DNA of 64,000 nucleotides from Onchidella celtica (lineage: Eukaryota; Mollusca; Gastropoda; Systellommatophora; Onchidiidae). This document shows positions 27,691 to 41,900 of the stretch, piece by piece. The stretch covers positions 43,716,624-43,780,623 of the forward strand of contig OZ007573.1 in NCBI GenBank assembly GCA_963931925.1. The letters are read 5' to 3'. The position numbers were made by a program, and so were the translations under genes. The notes under the pieces are model-generated. The model saw nothing but the letters and a program-made list of their open reading frames with translations. It did no database searches and was not told the origin of the DNA. Position 1 is the stretch's first letter, and each line of letters opens with the position of its first letter.

Positions 27691-30600
27691 GGTAAAATGC
27701 ATGGAGACAATACAGTCTGTGAGCCTATAACATAATTATAGAGCAATGCATTTCATCATTTTAATAAAGTTTGACAGCTAAACAACTGGTAGACTACTTG
27801 TCGAGAACATTTCAGCGTATTATTTTGTCGTGGGGAAGAGTTTAGTAGAAGATACCGTATTTAAGTTAGTTAGTGCCTGCTCATAAACTTTTCAGTTCCT
27901 GACACTTCCTTGTGCATATAAACGACCATTATTTTGGAAAAGAATTCTTCAGTTCTGAAACTGGACATAGTTTTCTGAATTACAACCAGAGTCTGCACTG
28001 AAAATAGCCGTTTGAAATTTATTCACCTTTTACAACAAAAACCAGAGAGGATCAAATGCTAAGTCTAAAAATCTAAAACAATGGTTGCTCCCTGACAAAG
28101 CCTGAATATGAAATGAGACAAGAGATTGGAATGGTTGAACGGAATATCTAGTTTTAAGGCAGACTGCAAATTTCAGCTGGCGCAAAAAAAAAAAAAAAAG
28201 GCAAAAATTCAGATCACATTGAAGGTATCCATTTTCTCCCCTCAATCTTACCTGAGACTGATTCACTTTACAGGCCTATACAATTTTGCATCTCATCCAA
28301 AGATCAGCTGACTGTATTCGCGGATTTTAGAATTTAAAAAAGAAAAATGCGAATGGGACCCATAAAAATTTAAAACAGAAAAAGAAAGAAACAAAATGCA
28401 AAGAAAAAAAATCGGCAACAACAACATTTTTCAGGCACCCAACTCTTGAACTGGTAAAGGGATCACATGGTCATTCTGCAACAGTAACTGCATACTTATT
28501 ATTGTGTCCTTAGATAAGTGTGTTTCCTCTCTCCGCACATGCAGTTTCTGACAAAGGTTTGATTTGGTGCAGATCTCTCTAAAGGAATAATTCGGATCAG
28601 AACTATTAAGCAAACCAACTCCTGTTTTTGATATACGCATGAAAAGCAAAAAATCACACACTGATAGCTTCCAGTGTTTCAACTATGACGCTCATAACAT
28701 AGTAGAATGAGTGGTATTCAAATTCAGATCAAGTGCTAAAGTAAATCTTTATTCAACTTGGTTAAAAAGGCCATGCATTTGTGAATAAGTCTCTTATTCT
28801 GATAAGATGCATTCGTGCCAACATTCAGTGAGGCTAGGGACACAAAACTGACAGCCGCCAACATACACACATTGAGATCTAGAAGTATGCAATTAGATGT
28901 GGGATTTGTTATCATGGCAATAATCCAAAAACTTCATTAAATTAACACAAAAAGCTTAAATATGATTATGATGAGAATCTTTCCTCTGATAAACTGCTGG
29001 CTAATTAAAGTGATCCACATACCAAAATTGCTTTTCGTCTAACAAATTGAGCATTTTGGTAAAACTTCATAATCACTTACATCCTAATACTATTCATTTG
29101 AACCAGAAAAAAAAAATTTAGCTCGTTTTTTATTCCTAGCAGTTGCCAAACAGATCATAAAAAAAACCTTTCTTTCTTTTCAATTGGTCTTGCCATTAAT
29201 TTAGTTTGGAGATTACTCTGCAACAGTGCAAATGTAAGCATGTAACATACAAAACGCAATATAGAAATTTCATGGATTCAGATTGTAAGTAATACTCTCT
29301 CCTCTAAAGAAATCAACCTGAATTGGGCCAGTGACACAGTACATAATTATTATGTTGCATGGTGAATAGCAAGCAATGCTAAATGAAAATGCTCTTTCTT
29401 TCTTAACTTACATCGGCAGATTCTATCCAAACTCATATCATCAGGTGCCAACAATAAAATGCATCATGAAAAGTCTCATTTCGCACAGCCCAAAACAATG
29501 CTTCAAAATCACTAAGCAAACTCAAAATAGTCTCAACTGCTTTTAACTTTGCATAATGCTTTTCAAGGAGTTCAATACTTGTCCACTAGGAAATGTGTAC
29601 AAAAATTTTTAAATGTCATAAGCATGAATGCCAGATAGATGACATGCAAACTTTATGATAGGCTATACAGGAAATAATATTAAATCTGCATGTAAAAAGA
29701 AAAAAATGACAATGTAAATCATATAGACAAAAATAAATATCATACTGTCATTCATAAATTATAATTGTACACAGAAACATACTGCAAAACCAACAAAACT
29801 ACCAGCAAGAGCAGGTATAGCAGTTTCAAAAGCACTGATTCATTAGCTTCTTGTTCTGACAAAATATGGCAAAAAGAAAAGTATATAGCAAAGGCTCCCC
29901 CAAGTAACATTACAACCCCACAGGTTTTCTGTGCTTTTTATAATATTTCATTAACTTCTTGTTCTTTACATTTTGTTGTTAAGACCGAAGTTTGGTCTTA
30001 ACAGATAGCCTCTGGCAGAAAGAAAACATTTTTTCTGGTCCAAAGGCCAGCATTCTGTAGCAACAGTGCAGTTCAGTCTGAAAATGGCAAAATAAATATA
30101 GAATGTTAAGATTTTAAATCTGATATTCCAGGTATACTGTTTTTACTGTTGTTTAAACATCCCTGTTAACATAATATTGTAAACATCTGATACTGTTTAA
30201 AACGGAATGTCTGATTGCCAAAATCTTGGGAGGCATACACATTGTGTTATTCTCAACCATAATGTACAATGACAATCTCCACATGGAAAAAGCCCAAGTG
30301 ATTCTGCTGTTGAGATTCTGTAACATCTACCCTGTATGTGATGTTCCCCAATATAAGCAAGAGTTATCTTTTTCCTCAGAACCCTGAGACTGAGATGTAA
30401 CCTACAATACTCTCATTTGCAAAGAATGAATGTAAACCTGAAACATAATGATCATGGACTTCTCAGTCTGACTGCGTAGAAACTCAAGAGGATAATTGTT
30501 CAGCACAAATTTTGATTCTTCTTAAGTAGATTGGAATGCACAATTATGGTTTAATTTGTTTAAAACACGAACAGATTGATTGCCATTGGATATAATACAA

Positions 30601-31037
30601 CATCTATATATATTACAATAAATACAAAAGACATTGTCAAATGGATAAATAGTATGAACTCCCACAGTTTCCTTTTGTAACAGAACAAATGATGTGTACA
30701 CTGTACATACCTGTGACATATCACCAAGCATTTACAGAATGAAAGACTTTAAATATGCAAAGCTTGGTGGATCACAATGCAAGCAAAAATGAGCTCAGTC
30801 GCTAATAAAACCTGCAGAATCTAATTGTTGACATGTTGGGGGACAAATATTTAAAAAGGCAAAGACAGAGCAAATGTGCTTCAGCAGAAAACAAGAGTAA
30901 AAAAAACAGTTGTTTCATGATAATATTCAAATCTGTACACAGGTTCAGTATCCAGGTGATGCAGTTACGTACTATTAATGAAAATGAATGGTTTGATAAA
31001 TATCACTTGATTTATAATTGTGAACAGTACCAGACTT
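27691..31037. other. Intergenic or distal 3' region of the F-BAR gene
   Basis: No coding exon recognised on either strand. Minus-strand poly(A) hexamers (read here as TTTATT) lie near 28018 and 28748, so a very long 3'-UTR of the minus-strand gene could reach this far. That is inference only. Confidence 0.35.
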
Positions 31038-31226
31038 AAGTGGGGTTTTCACATGTACAGAAACAGAAACGGTAATGTAAACGGCAAAAATCCATCAAAT
31101 ATTAAAAAGGAAGAGTGTTTCCATATGTACAAAAATAGTGTTTTTGTACACATGAAATATTCTTTCTGTTTCACTACTTGAAGGGTTTTTGACATTTCTG
31201 TGTCTGCACATATGAAAACCCAGCTT
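31038..31226. mobile_element. Palindromic MITE family 'AAGCTGGGTTTYCATGTG', copy 1
   Basis: Ends AAGTGGGGTTTTCACATGTA and CACATATGAAAACCCAGCTT form a long imperfect inverted repeat; the interior is enriched in 'ACAGAAACGG'-like words. Related copies at 43088-43202 and 43241-43416. Confidence 0.65.
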
Positions 31227-31383
31227 TATTAACAATACATGTTCAAAATGTTTAGATGACGTGAAACACAATGCAAGTCATCCTTCATACACCTGCAAAA
31301 TTTCAGTCCACATTTCCAGAGCCTGCTTAATCATTATTAGCATTGACCCCAACCCTGTTCAGAAATTGGAGTTGTCTAATTTA

Positions 31384-31593
31384 GGTGGTTATCATACTAA
31401 GCCCAATCAGACAGTCAGACACTAGCAGATAAGAAGTCACCTCATAATTCCCTATATTTTCTTAGTAAATCGGGGAATATCCTATCATACTAAGCCCAAT
31501 TAGGCACAGTCAGCTTCTGCTATTATCTCTTTGGTGCACATTTTTCTGGCAACATCTGATTGTGTCTGACAGGGCTTAGTACGATAACCCCCT
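31384..31593. mobile_element. MITE-like element with 'TTATCRTACTAAGCCC' ends
   Basis: GGTGGTTATCATACTAAGCCC at the left is mirrored by GGGCTTAGTACGATAACCCCC at the right, about 21 bp with few mismatches. Similarity continues inward (CAGACAGTCAGACAC versus its complement). A third copy of the end motif sits inside near 31483. Confidence 0.65.
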
Positions 31594-32451
31594 TACAAGG
31601 TACAATATTCTGTCTTTAAAAAGGTTATGATAAAACATGCTCATCTCACAAAATACATCTTTAGGATAAACACACGAAATATATTTTATGTCTGCAGAAA
31701 CAAAAATTTGAAAATAGGAACGACATTTTTTACCAAATATAAATTTTTCAAAAGACCATGTTCAATTTAGAGTGGATTCATAATTATATGGACTGAAAGA
31801 TCTGAAGTTTCCAAACATATTTCATTCATTTTGCAGCTGCTTGAGAATGATCAAAACTATTTGAATTTAATAATAAATAGCCGGGCCGTTCACTCAGAGA
31901 ATCCACAGATATAATATTTAAAGTTGATTTTTTTACCAGCAATGTGGATTTAGAGGCGAAAAACAATATCTCCGATCCTACTATTCAGTTCTATTTTATA
32001 AAAATGTATCTTTTTCTTACCACTTAAAAAAAAGAAAACATGTAAATAAATAATGAAGACTAAATTTTTTTTTTGTCCAACATGGTCGTATCAACATAAT
32101 TTATCATTATAAATTCTGTTTCATAATTTTTGGTCACAGAGCCACTTAGTTTAAGGTGCTTACAGGTTCCCCTCTAGCTCCATTATAGCATGATATGTGA
32201 ATTTTTGTTATAAAAACACGCACGCCATTCAATGGCAACAACATGGTAATTATGGTGCAAAATATTTTCCCACATTTTGTCTTCATCTACCAGAAGTGTC
32301 TTCACTCAGTCAAATTTGTTATACATGTATAAATATATTTTTTTGTGTTCTGTTTTCTCCATCCACTCATGAGGAATCTCCATGACATAAGCAAAACTGA
32401 AATAAAAATATCCAACCCAGCCCTATGTGAATTGACCTCAAGTTCACTCAC

Positions 32452-32570
32452 AGTAATTATCTCGTTCCAGTGCAGGTCCACTGGTTACGACATCATATCT
32501 CCATCGGTTTGACACTGGAAACCTTACACAAATTTGTGTCAGACTGACATAGAGACACTGGCTGGGATGC
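32452..32570 (+). mobile_element. Hairpin MITE family 'GCATCCCAGCCAG', copy C (partial)
   Basis: Contains 'CGTTCCAGTGCAGGTCCACT' then 'GGTTACGACATC' and ends CTGGCTGGGATGC, the exact complement of the first 13 bases of copy A. The left end is missing or diverged. Confidence 0.55.
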
Positions 32571-33474
32571 ATCTTCTTGGAGTACCCACACACTGGCATA
32601 TTTTCAACTATTTTTTCCACATTTTTCTTTCTTCATTTCTCTGACTCATCCACATGACTCATACATGTATATGTAATAAAGCTTCTTTCTTCATCATTTT
32701 TTTGCAATGACATGATGTTTCCAAGTATAGTATTAACCCTTTCACTGCTGCATGTTTTTCCCTGGTGTATGCTGGACAGCACACCCTCAGTATCATGAAA
32801 TATATACAACCTTTTCTTTTTGCCCAATTTTGCCTCAGTATCATATATGTGTACATCCACAACACACTTGCACTATGGATTTGAGGATATACGGTGCGCA
32901 TCCACAGTGCAGTGAAGTGGTTAATACATATTATGTACGATTGAGATGTAAGTATGAGGCAATCCTTTGAAAGCAAGCGGTGCACAAATGTAAGAATTTA
33001 TTGGTGAAGATCACCAAAGTCTTGAATGCTAGCTGTGGCTTTCACTTTACCTTGATGTTGATATTTCAGTTTCCTCAGATACCACTTAACAATCAAAGCA
33101 GAATAAAACTACTTTATAACAAAACCATTGTAACAAATCCTTTCCATGTGACAATCAAGACAGATATCACAAAATTTGTTTCCATGATTCTAGACAGAAA
33201 CTAATTCCTCTGTCCAATAAGGAAAGAGATAATGGGTCACTGAGTCTAAGGAATTAATTTCCAGTAAGCAACCCCACACCAATCCAATGTGGTCTGATGT
33301 CTGAACTGACCCTTATAGTAAACCCAACAAGCCTGCCAATATACTATACAAATCTACATTGAATTGACATGAGGATGTTGACTGGGGTCACGTAATGATG
33401 TATTGTACAACAAACTGAATTAAATGAGTTCAGAAATAAGATTCTGTAATTATGTCATGTTACTGCAAAGAAGA
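32571..33474 (-). other. Probable start of the 3'-UTR of the F-BAR gene
   Basis: The sequence directly after the minus-strand stop codon at 33475-33477. No further coding exon with an SH3 signature (ALYDY...) is visible here or farther out to 28 kb. Confidence 0.4.
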
Positions 33475-36400
33475 TCATGACGATACATATGGGTTTTTCT
33501 TTTTTTTCAACATATTCATCTTGGAAAATAAAGATGCTGCTCCGGGAGTGTTACTATCATTGCCATTCTTTTCCTCCATGACGGTGGCATAATGGTTTGA
33601 GTCACTTCCGACGCTGATATTATCCTGGTCTGTTGAAAACCACGTGTAATGTTTGAAGGTGTATTCCTCTGCAAGAAAAATAAGAAGGACATTGGTGACC
33701 AAGTAAATAAGAAAACTCTTTGCATTTCAAAATTTTGAATTTTAATTTCAGTCATTATTCATGAACTTTGCTTGATTGTAATGAATTTTTTTTTTTTTTT
33801 TGGTATTTGTTTTTTTGTGTGCACTGCAGGTTCAGAAACAGAAAAGTTAATTATTTTATATTAACAATTTTTAACACCACTTGGCACTGCTATTCCAAAT
33901 TTGATCTGAATGAAATTTAGACACTGCTTTCCCCTCAACCTGTGGAAGGTTCTTTTTTTATCTGGAGACTTGAATTGATGGAGAGGCATTTTTTTGCATT
34001 GTGTCACTGATTTTGCCTCCAATTTTTTTATCAGGAACACATGTTCCCAAACCACCTGAGCACATGACATCATTATTTTTTGCAAAATTCTCTACAACTA
34101 GCTGAAGTTTGTGGATGACCCTATGCATCTTGATAACTTACCTTTTTTTGTCAGGATTCCTTTCAGTCTGAAGTGGCCCCTTTTGTATTTTACAATTACA
34201 AAAATGGGACAGTTACTAGTTTAATAAATGGATTGCAATCATAACCTTGTTACAAATCTTATTGTTAATTTATCAATACAACAGACATTCTTTTCACGCA
34301 ATGCATCATAGGCCCCACCCACTATAACACACTGTTGTGTGCACAATACTTAGTCTGATGTGTGAAGAGGACACTGTCCTGTTTTAGTCAGTGTCTTTGA
34401 TTTCAATCTTTCACTACCTATTCAATTGTTAAATCCATTAACTTATCTCTTTGCCCCCTCCTTCTGTCTACGCCTATGCAAACATTACCTGGACGGTCCT
34501 CTCCTGTCCCAGCCTCTTGTATAAAAGCTTGTATATCTGATACAATGTCACACTGCTCTAGGATTTCTCTCACTCTTTCACAGCCCTGTAGATACCCATA
34601 TCAATAAGTAGAGCGAGACATTGTCCAGAACAGAGAATGTAAAATTTACAAAACAAATAAACTAAAGTAAAAATAGATAGACAGGCTGACCAGTATACTG
34701 TCAAGTAGTGACAGAAGAATGAGACAGTGTCCACAATTATATGGATGGATACACACAAAAGGGTAAACACTTACAGATGGGTGGAAAATGAATGTTTAGA
34801 TAGATGGGCTTTTGTGGAGAAAAATAATTATGGCAAAATGGGTGAACAATTAGAGATGGATATAAGATGTGATATAAGATGCGATTAGGAACATGGTTGA
34901 CAACTAAGTAAATGGATGGTTGGATGAGTGTATGGATGGTTGAGTGGATGGATGGGTGGATGGATAGATGGATGGGTGGGTGGATGGATGGATGAATGGA
35001 TGAATGGATGGATGTATGGGTGGGTGGGTGGATGGATGAATGGATGGATGGATGGATGGATGGATGGATGGATGGATGGATGGATGGATGGATGGATGGA
35101 TGGATGGATGAATGGATGGATGGATGGATGGATGGATGGATGGATGGATGGATGGATGGATGGATGGATGAAACAATCAGTGATTGGAAACAGTGATCAC
35201 TCAGATGACAGATTACTGGAAGAATGTGGTCATGATCAGCATGAAGACATGCAGATTGTGAAATTGGGAGTAACAAATTGAAAACCCATTGTTAAATAAT
35301 CAATAATTCTAAAAATCTCATGTGATTTATCAAATTTTTAGGCAAGTATGAAAGATTGAAATCTGGATGAAACATGAATAGATGCTAAAACAAACTGCAT
35401 TATCTATTTTCTCGAGCAGGCCATCAAATAAACATTTAAAGACCGCAGCAGTTTACTAATGATCGTGTATGGGCTTAATTCCTGGCTGTGCAGTTTTCAA
35501 ATTTACGTGGCAAGAATATCTATTCTATCAATACATAGTGTGTCCCTCATTCCCTGACAGTGTTCTATCACTTAGGAATCTAGACAGCAATATCATATAA
35601 AAGTATCTGACCTGTATGCATGCACTTCTAAGACTAATGCAAGTCATATAACAATTACACAGCAAATGATGGCTTACATTATCTATTTCTAGAGCCAGCT
35701 TTGAATCTTCATTTACAGTTGTCCATATTTCCTCTCGTAGAAAACTCAGTCGTTCTTCATCAAGTGTTTGTATAGACTGTGAAAGGATACAGAAACTCAG
35801 ATCATAATCCACATAATAGTTAAAATTAGAACATAGGAACAACCATGGCTGAAACTGTTTTCTCGAAACTCCGCTATTCCAATGGGTAGGAGAAAATATG
35901 CCACCTTCTTTTCCAATGAGAGATGAAATTTTCACAATAAATCTGTACATGCATTAAACTAACCAGTTTGTTTTTTTGTCCAAATATAAAGCTGAATTTC
36001 TAACAATTTAGCTTTTGTTCAATAAGCTCAGTGGTAAGAAACTCCTCAGGTGGAGCAAGACAGATGACGATCTTCAGAGGGAAAGTTGATTCTTTCATTA
36101 GATGTTTCGGCCTTTAACTTTCTGACATCATCTAGAACCCCGGCCACAAATTATATTTATTTAATTACTTCAAATGCAAGAGCTAGTGTGCGTTTGATAA
36201 TTTGATCAATAAGAGGGTAAAACTACCAGTACTTTGCAAAGTATACATTCCATGTAAATTCTTTTCAAATCTATCCAAAACAATTTATGAGAATTTTACC
36301 ATTGTAATAATGTTGTAACCCAACTATTTTCTTCTACCTGTGAAACTTGAAATTGATGAAGTTCTGGTAACCAAATCTAACTACGGTACACAAGAAAGAC

Positions 36401-38869
36401 TGTGAAAGACACAAAGAGGCTATTATCACATCAACACACAGTAAAACCCAAGCTCAAACTCCATGTACTCATATATTCAAAAGTGGATGTTAAGTATTCA
36501 TTCTTATCATTATCATTATCAGCATTATCAATAGTTCCATATTGTAAATCTGCGGTTCTTACATTGCATGCATCAGACATTTCTTTCTCCCATGCCACTC
36601 TGCAGTCTTCCAATACCAACACAGCACCTCTGTAGGCTGCATCTGTAGAATGAATGATGGACAGATATTATGAAAAACCAATATTATTTATGGATGAAAT
36701 GACATGAGAAATGTATTTTTACCTAGTAGTTACAACCAAAGCACAGGATACCCGGACAGATCAGATTGCCAACTTTCATCCATCTAAGATAAATAAAGAT
36801 TCTGAAGATCTGTTCCTGCATTTAAATGTCTAGAAGTTAATTAAACATGTATATCAGAGAATGTGTATCGAAATGTCTATGTGTGGGGATTTCTTAATAC
36901 CTGAGTGCCTAATGTTTACACTCAATATTTTCAAGTTTTACCTGACTTTTCTGCTTCATCCTGTGTTTTGCTTGCCTTGTTCCGAGCCTGGAGAAAATAC
37001 AAAATTATTAACATAGATGGATAGTCAAGAGGATGAACGTATGCTAAATGCTCACAAATAGGAACTTGCACACTGCAAAACAAGTTTGGCCAGATGCCAA
37101 TCCACACAAGTCACATAGGCCTTCAGATATCCAGGTCTGTGTGGTAAACTATCTTAACTTGCTTTTTAACTTTTTCAGGAAAACCAAAAAACCTGAATAA
37201 CTTTCTTTACGAGACTTGATAATTATGATATTATAAAAGTGTTATTTAACCCTGAGTTTTTGAAAAACTCAAATGGGTGGAGGGGTGTTTGAGCCCAATA
37301 TATAAGGAGGGGGCTGAGGAGCCTACACATAGGTAAATAAAAACTTTCGTTTTATTTACTTTTTTTTAATCAAAGTTCAACTTCAATCAATAGTCCTTGC
37401 CGGATGCCATGAGCGATGGGGCATCAACAAACAACATTCAGCACTACAAATTATCATCATTCATTATCCAGCCAACTGAATGAATGTGTAGACTGACTTG
37501 CCTTGTCTACATCCTTGGGTGGAACTTGCTGGGTTTGGATTTCCTTATAACTTCTCTCAGCGGCATCTTTCTCTCTCCATCTATTCACATAACTTTTCTC
37601 CATCTGGGGAATAGACAATAAAATGTATATAACTGATCACACTCGTACTGGCACCTTCAAGAGCTTCAAATGCAGCCAGCAAGCCCTTTGGTTGCTACAG
37701 TAACTTGATATTGATAATTATAAAATAACAGTAGCAACAAGAACAAAATTAACGAAGATATCCTAAACCTTGTGGAAGTAAATATTTATTTGTGTACTTG
37801 ATCATTCCCATACGTTGTTATTAATCATGTATGCAATTTGATTTTTAAATGCATTTTTTTTTCTTAATAAAATTATTTTGGGTCAAATATTATCAGCATT
37901 TTAAACAGGTGATTTACAACATGGCAGTTGGGGGGAGAGGGGGGCAACTCTCAGGTGGCCAGGAACATTGTACAAAAAATATATACTCCTGATTTTGATA
38001 CTAATATTAGGAGAAACACTTTGGACTACTGAAACTGTCGGATGCGATGAGATAAAGGGTGGCAATGCTAAGAAATTCATCAAAAACTCCCCGTAAGTGA
38101 CTCTACAGATAAGAGCTCTTTTCAGCAATAATAATAAAGTCGTATCCAGCCAAATATCAAAGAGATGCCCATAATTATTTAATGTACATTAAATTGAAAA
38201 GGAGCCGATATGCTACCACGTGAAATATATAATCTCACACAAACATGCATGGTGCTATTAAGTGTCCCATACTGGTGTGAAACAAGTCGCCAGTTTCGTG
38301 GAACTAGGCATAATAAACACAGCGGAAATGGCATGTTGGACATCTTTTGAATTATATTAAGGGATCCTAGTAATAAGGCTAAAAGTAGTAAATGGCCACT
38401 CTACCCCCTGCCCCATTGTCGGTACGCCACTGATTGCTACCGACATACAGGCCCTAGTACAGATTTAGCCTACAGACTGACACGGGCCAAGAAGCTGGGG
38501 ATCGACTGATGACAAATCGATGGTGTCGGGCGCAAACCGGCTAAGTCCGAAAATTTCATATTTCTTTTCATAGTACCAATTTATGAAGATTGGAACCCCG
38601 CACCATCTGTAAAAATAGCTTTTACCATAATCCAATAGAAACATTCAAAATAGTGTGATCAAACCAGCTAAGTACATTTTCCATTAAAATTTGTGTTATC
38701 CGCAACTTTTTGTTCCTCCTGTAAACTTTGCTTATCTTGACTTGGCTGGTTTGCGCCCGACACCATCGAAATGATTCGTGGATTGATATGACAGTCTGAT
38801 GACAGCTGTGAAACGGCTGTGGTGGACCGTACAAATTCGCCTGCTTTCAGCAGGCTCTCTCTCTCTCCC

Positions 38870-38937
<68 letters not shown>

Positions 38938-41900
38938 CCCCCCCCCCAACCCTGTCTATCTCTATCTTTCCTGACCAAATGAATATTAAATTGTTACCAT
39001 CACAGGCATTATTTATGCAAACATGGTGTTTTCTCTGATACTGATGGGAAAATTCTATTTAAAAAATACTAAGCACAATATGAAATAATCGAGTCTTCCA
39101 GTTCCTTTAATTTTACCAAAAATACAAATATTCTTTCAAATGAAATAGCTCTACCTGAAATAACCTTTACTTTTGTTCCAGTAACACTGCTGACAAGTAA
39201 GATATCCATCTATGATATCCATCCATCCATCCATCCATCCATCCATTCATTCATCCATCCATCCAACTGTCCGCCATCCATCCATCCATCCATTCGCCCG
39301 TCCATTCATCCATCCATCTTATTAATATTTTCATATCAACTTCTCAAAAGAATAAATCAGGCACAAGTTCCCTTTCTCTCCGCTGTCTATCTCTTCATTT
39401 ACTTGTTTATCTCCTCGGCAGTCTGCGTTTCAATTGTATTGCTATCACTTCTATCTAACACACCCTCTTCCAATTACTATCACTTCTATCTAACACACCC
39501 TCTTCCAATTGCTATCATTTCTATCTAACCACATTGTCTTCCAATTGCTAACATTTCTATCTAACCACGCTGTCTTCCAATTGCTATCATTTCTATCTAA
39601 CCACACCCTCTTCCAATAGCTAAAATTTCTATCTAACAACGCCCTCTTCCAGTAATAACAATCTCACAAGAATCAAATCCTTGCTGGTGCACAGCCCATG
39701 CCAAACTCATACTCCATGACAATGATCTTGTTGCTACAGCTTTCTTTACACTAGAATTCTCAAAAACAGGTAGTCATTTCAGTAAGGTTTAAGACACTGT
39801 TACTACTTACCTGTTTCGTTTTATGCCACTGCAGCAGCTTGCTTTTCTGTGCTTTGTTTAGAGTATCTTCCAGCTGAAGATGAGAAAACAACAATTTCAA
39901 TGATCGCCTATTCAACTCAGCTAGCTGTCTGCGTGTGACTCTATGATAAAATTTTACCCATCATGCTTCTATTGCCTCGTATCCTAGAGTCTCCTTTTCG
40001 TACTCAAATTCACAGTTCCTGAATGGGTCAGTATTAATCCTTAGACTTCTATTATGATGGCCATAATGATAACTTAAGTAACTTGGGTCGACTGGTCACG
40101 CCGCCAAATACCCAAACTTTCATGCAACTTACTGCACATATACGTATATTTCGGGACTAGGACTCTAATAATACTCTAATATCATTTCTCCAAGATAGTC
40201 ATACTCTCTATCTCTAGTTTGCCTTTCAACCAATCACTTTCTTAAGGTAGACACACTACCTCTTAACATATTATTTTACCAAGCTGGTGACCCTACTCCT
40301 GTCTCAACTTCGCCTGATCACTAATGACTAATCCCTTTCCCAAGCTAGTCACACTGCCTCTCAGTTTCGCTTTGTCAACCTACCATTTTCCTCAGGTAAC
40401 CAACTTGCCACTTTCCTAAGGTAGTCACACTATCTCAGTTTCACTGTGCCAACTTATCACCACTTTAAGTTGATCACATGGCACACTCTCTAGTTCGCCT
40501 GTCAATCTACCACTTTCCTAGGGTAGTCACACCTCCTCTCAACCTATCATTTTCCCACGGCAGTGACGCTGCTCTCAACTTTGCCTGTCAATCCACCACC
40601 TTCCTAGAGTCATGATACCGCCTCTCAATTTCGTTGTGTCAAGCCACCCCTTCCCTAAAGTACTCATATTTTCACTTCTCTACTTCTCTGTGTCAACTTC
40701 CACTTTTATAAGCCAGTCACACTACCGTGTCAACTTCATTTATCCATATCATCTCCCCCCCCCCCCTCCGCCAGAACAAGAAATAATAAAACAAGTAAAG
40801 TGAGGTGTAAATGCCAAGGGCAGCGAACCTCCTAAAATAAAGACCTCAAATCGTGTCAACTTCGTTAGTCCCTGTGTGTCATTCTATGACAACTTATTGC
40901 ATATCTTAATCGCTCAGCTTCGCTAATGTCTCTCAGTGTTAACCTACCGCTTTCCTCCGGTTCATCTGGTCTTCTTTAAACTTCTTCAGTTTCTCGGCTT
41001 GTTGCTGAAAGAAGCTGGCAGCATCATTAAAATGACGGGCTCTGTTTTCCAACTCAGTCCGCAAGTTGTTAAATGTACTTTCCATCACACTGGTCAGAGA
41101 AAAAGTAGGATAGTTGAAACATTGATTGTAGATTAATGTGGAAACCCAAATTTAAAGCAAAAGTGTGTTTTTTGACCGGAGACATACAGATTCAGCAGGA
41201 AGTTTCTGGATAGTCACAATTCATGCCACGACTGGTCGATGATTTGGTGATGGGTGTAGTTTGGTGTTTTTTGTTTTTATTTTCCTGCAGCCCCAGCGTG
41301 ATGAGTTGGGGGATCAAAGTGTCCCCTTTAATTGCACCTTGCATTTACAGGTCATTGATGTTAGTCAGTTACAGATTTCGTAAGTAATCATACCAGCTGG
41401 AATTCTTCTAAAGGGGTGAGTCTATTTGTTGGGATGGAAATAAAAAACCAGTTCAATAAGATGCAAGTAGCATTAGATTTTGTAATTTAAAAAATGGCAT
41501 AAAGCGAGTGTGCGTAATCTGGTGTACTCACCCCAACTGATTTTTTTCTTTAAAGTTCTTGGTCAGTTCAGACAAGGCCTTGCTGTAGTCGTTGTCAGCT
41601 TTAGATCTGAAGGCAGGATCATAATTATTAAATTGTTTCAGAAGTTTAAAGACGACTACCATAGAGGTGACAAAAGGCTCTAGGAGCCCAAGGAGCCCAT
41701 AGACAGAATAAGATCATGGCGCAGAGGAAAGGGTTACCAAGGCTGGTGTGGACAATGTCTATAGTGTTAGTGTGAAGCCAATTGTATGGACGGCTAGCCA
41801 CCAGTCTGGCGCCTGCACCAGCCTTGCTTTGGTTCACCCCTTAGGAAAGTCTCTAAATTCACATGCAGGAGATGAGAAGCACAACAACAGAAAGAAAGGG

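Noticed and set aside
34737..35281. Long 'HPSIHPSI' and 'WMDGWMDG' frames
   Set aside because: Both strands of a (GGAT)n microsatellite.
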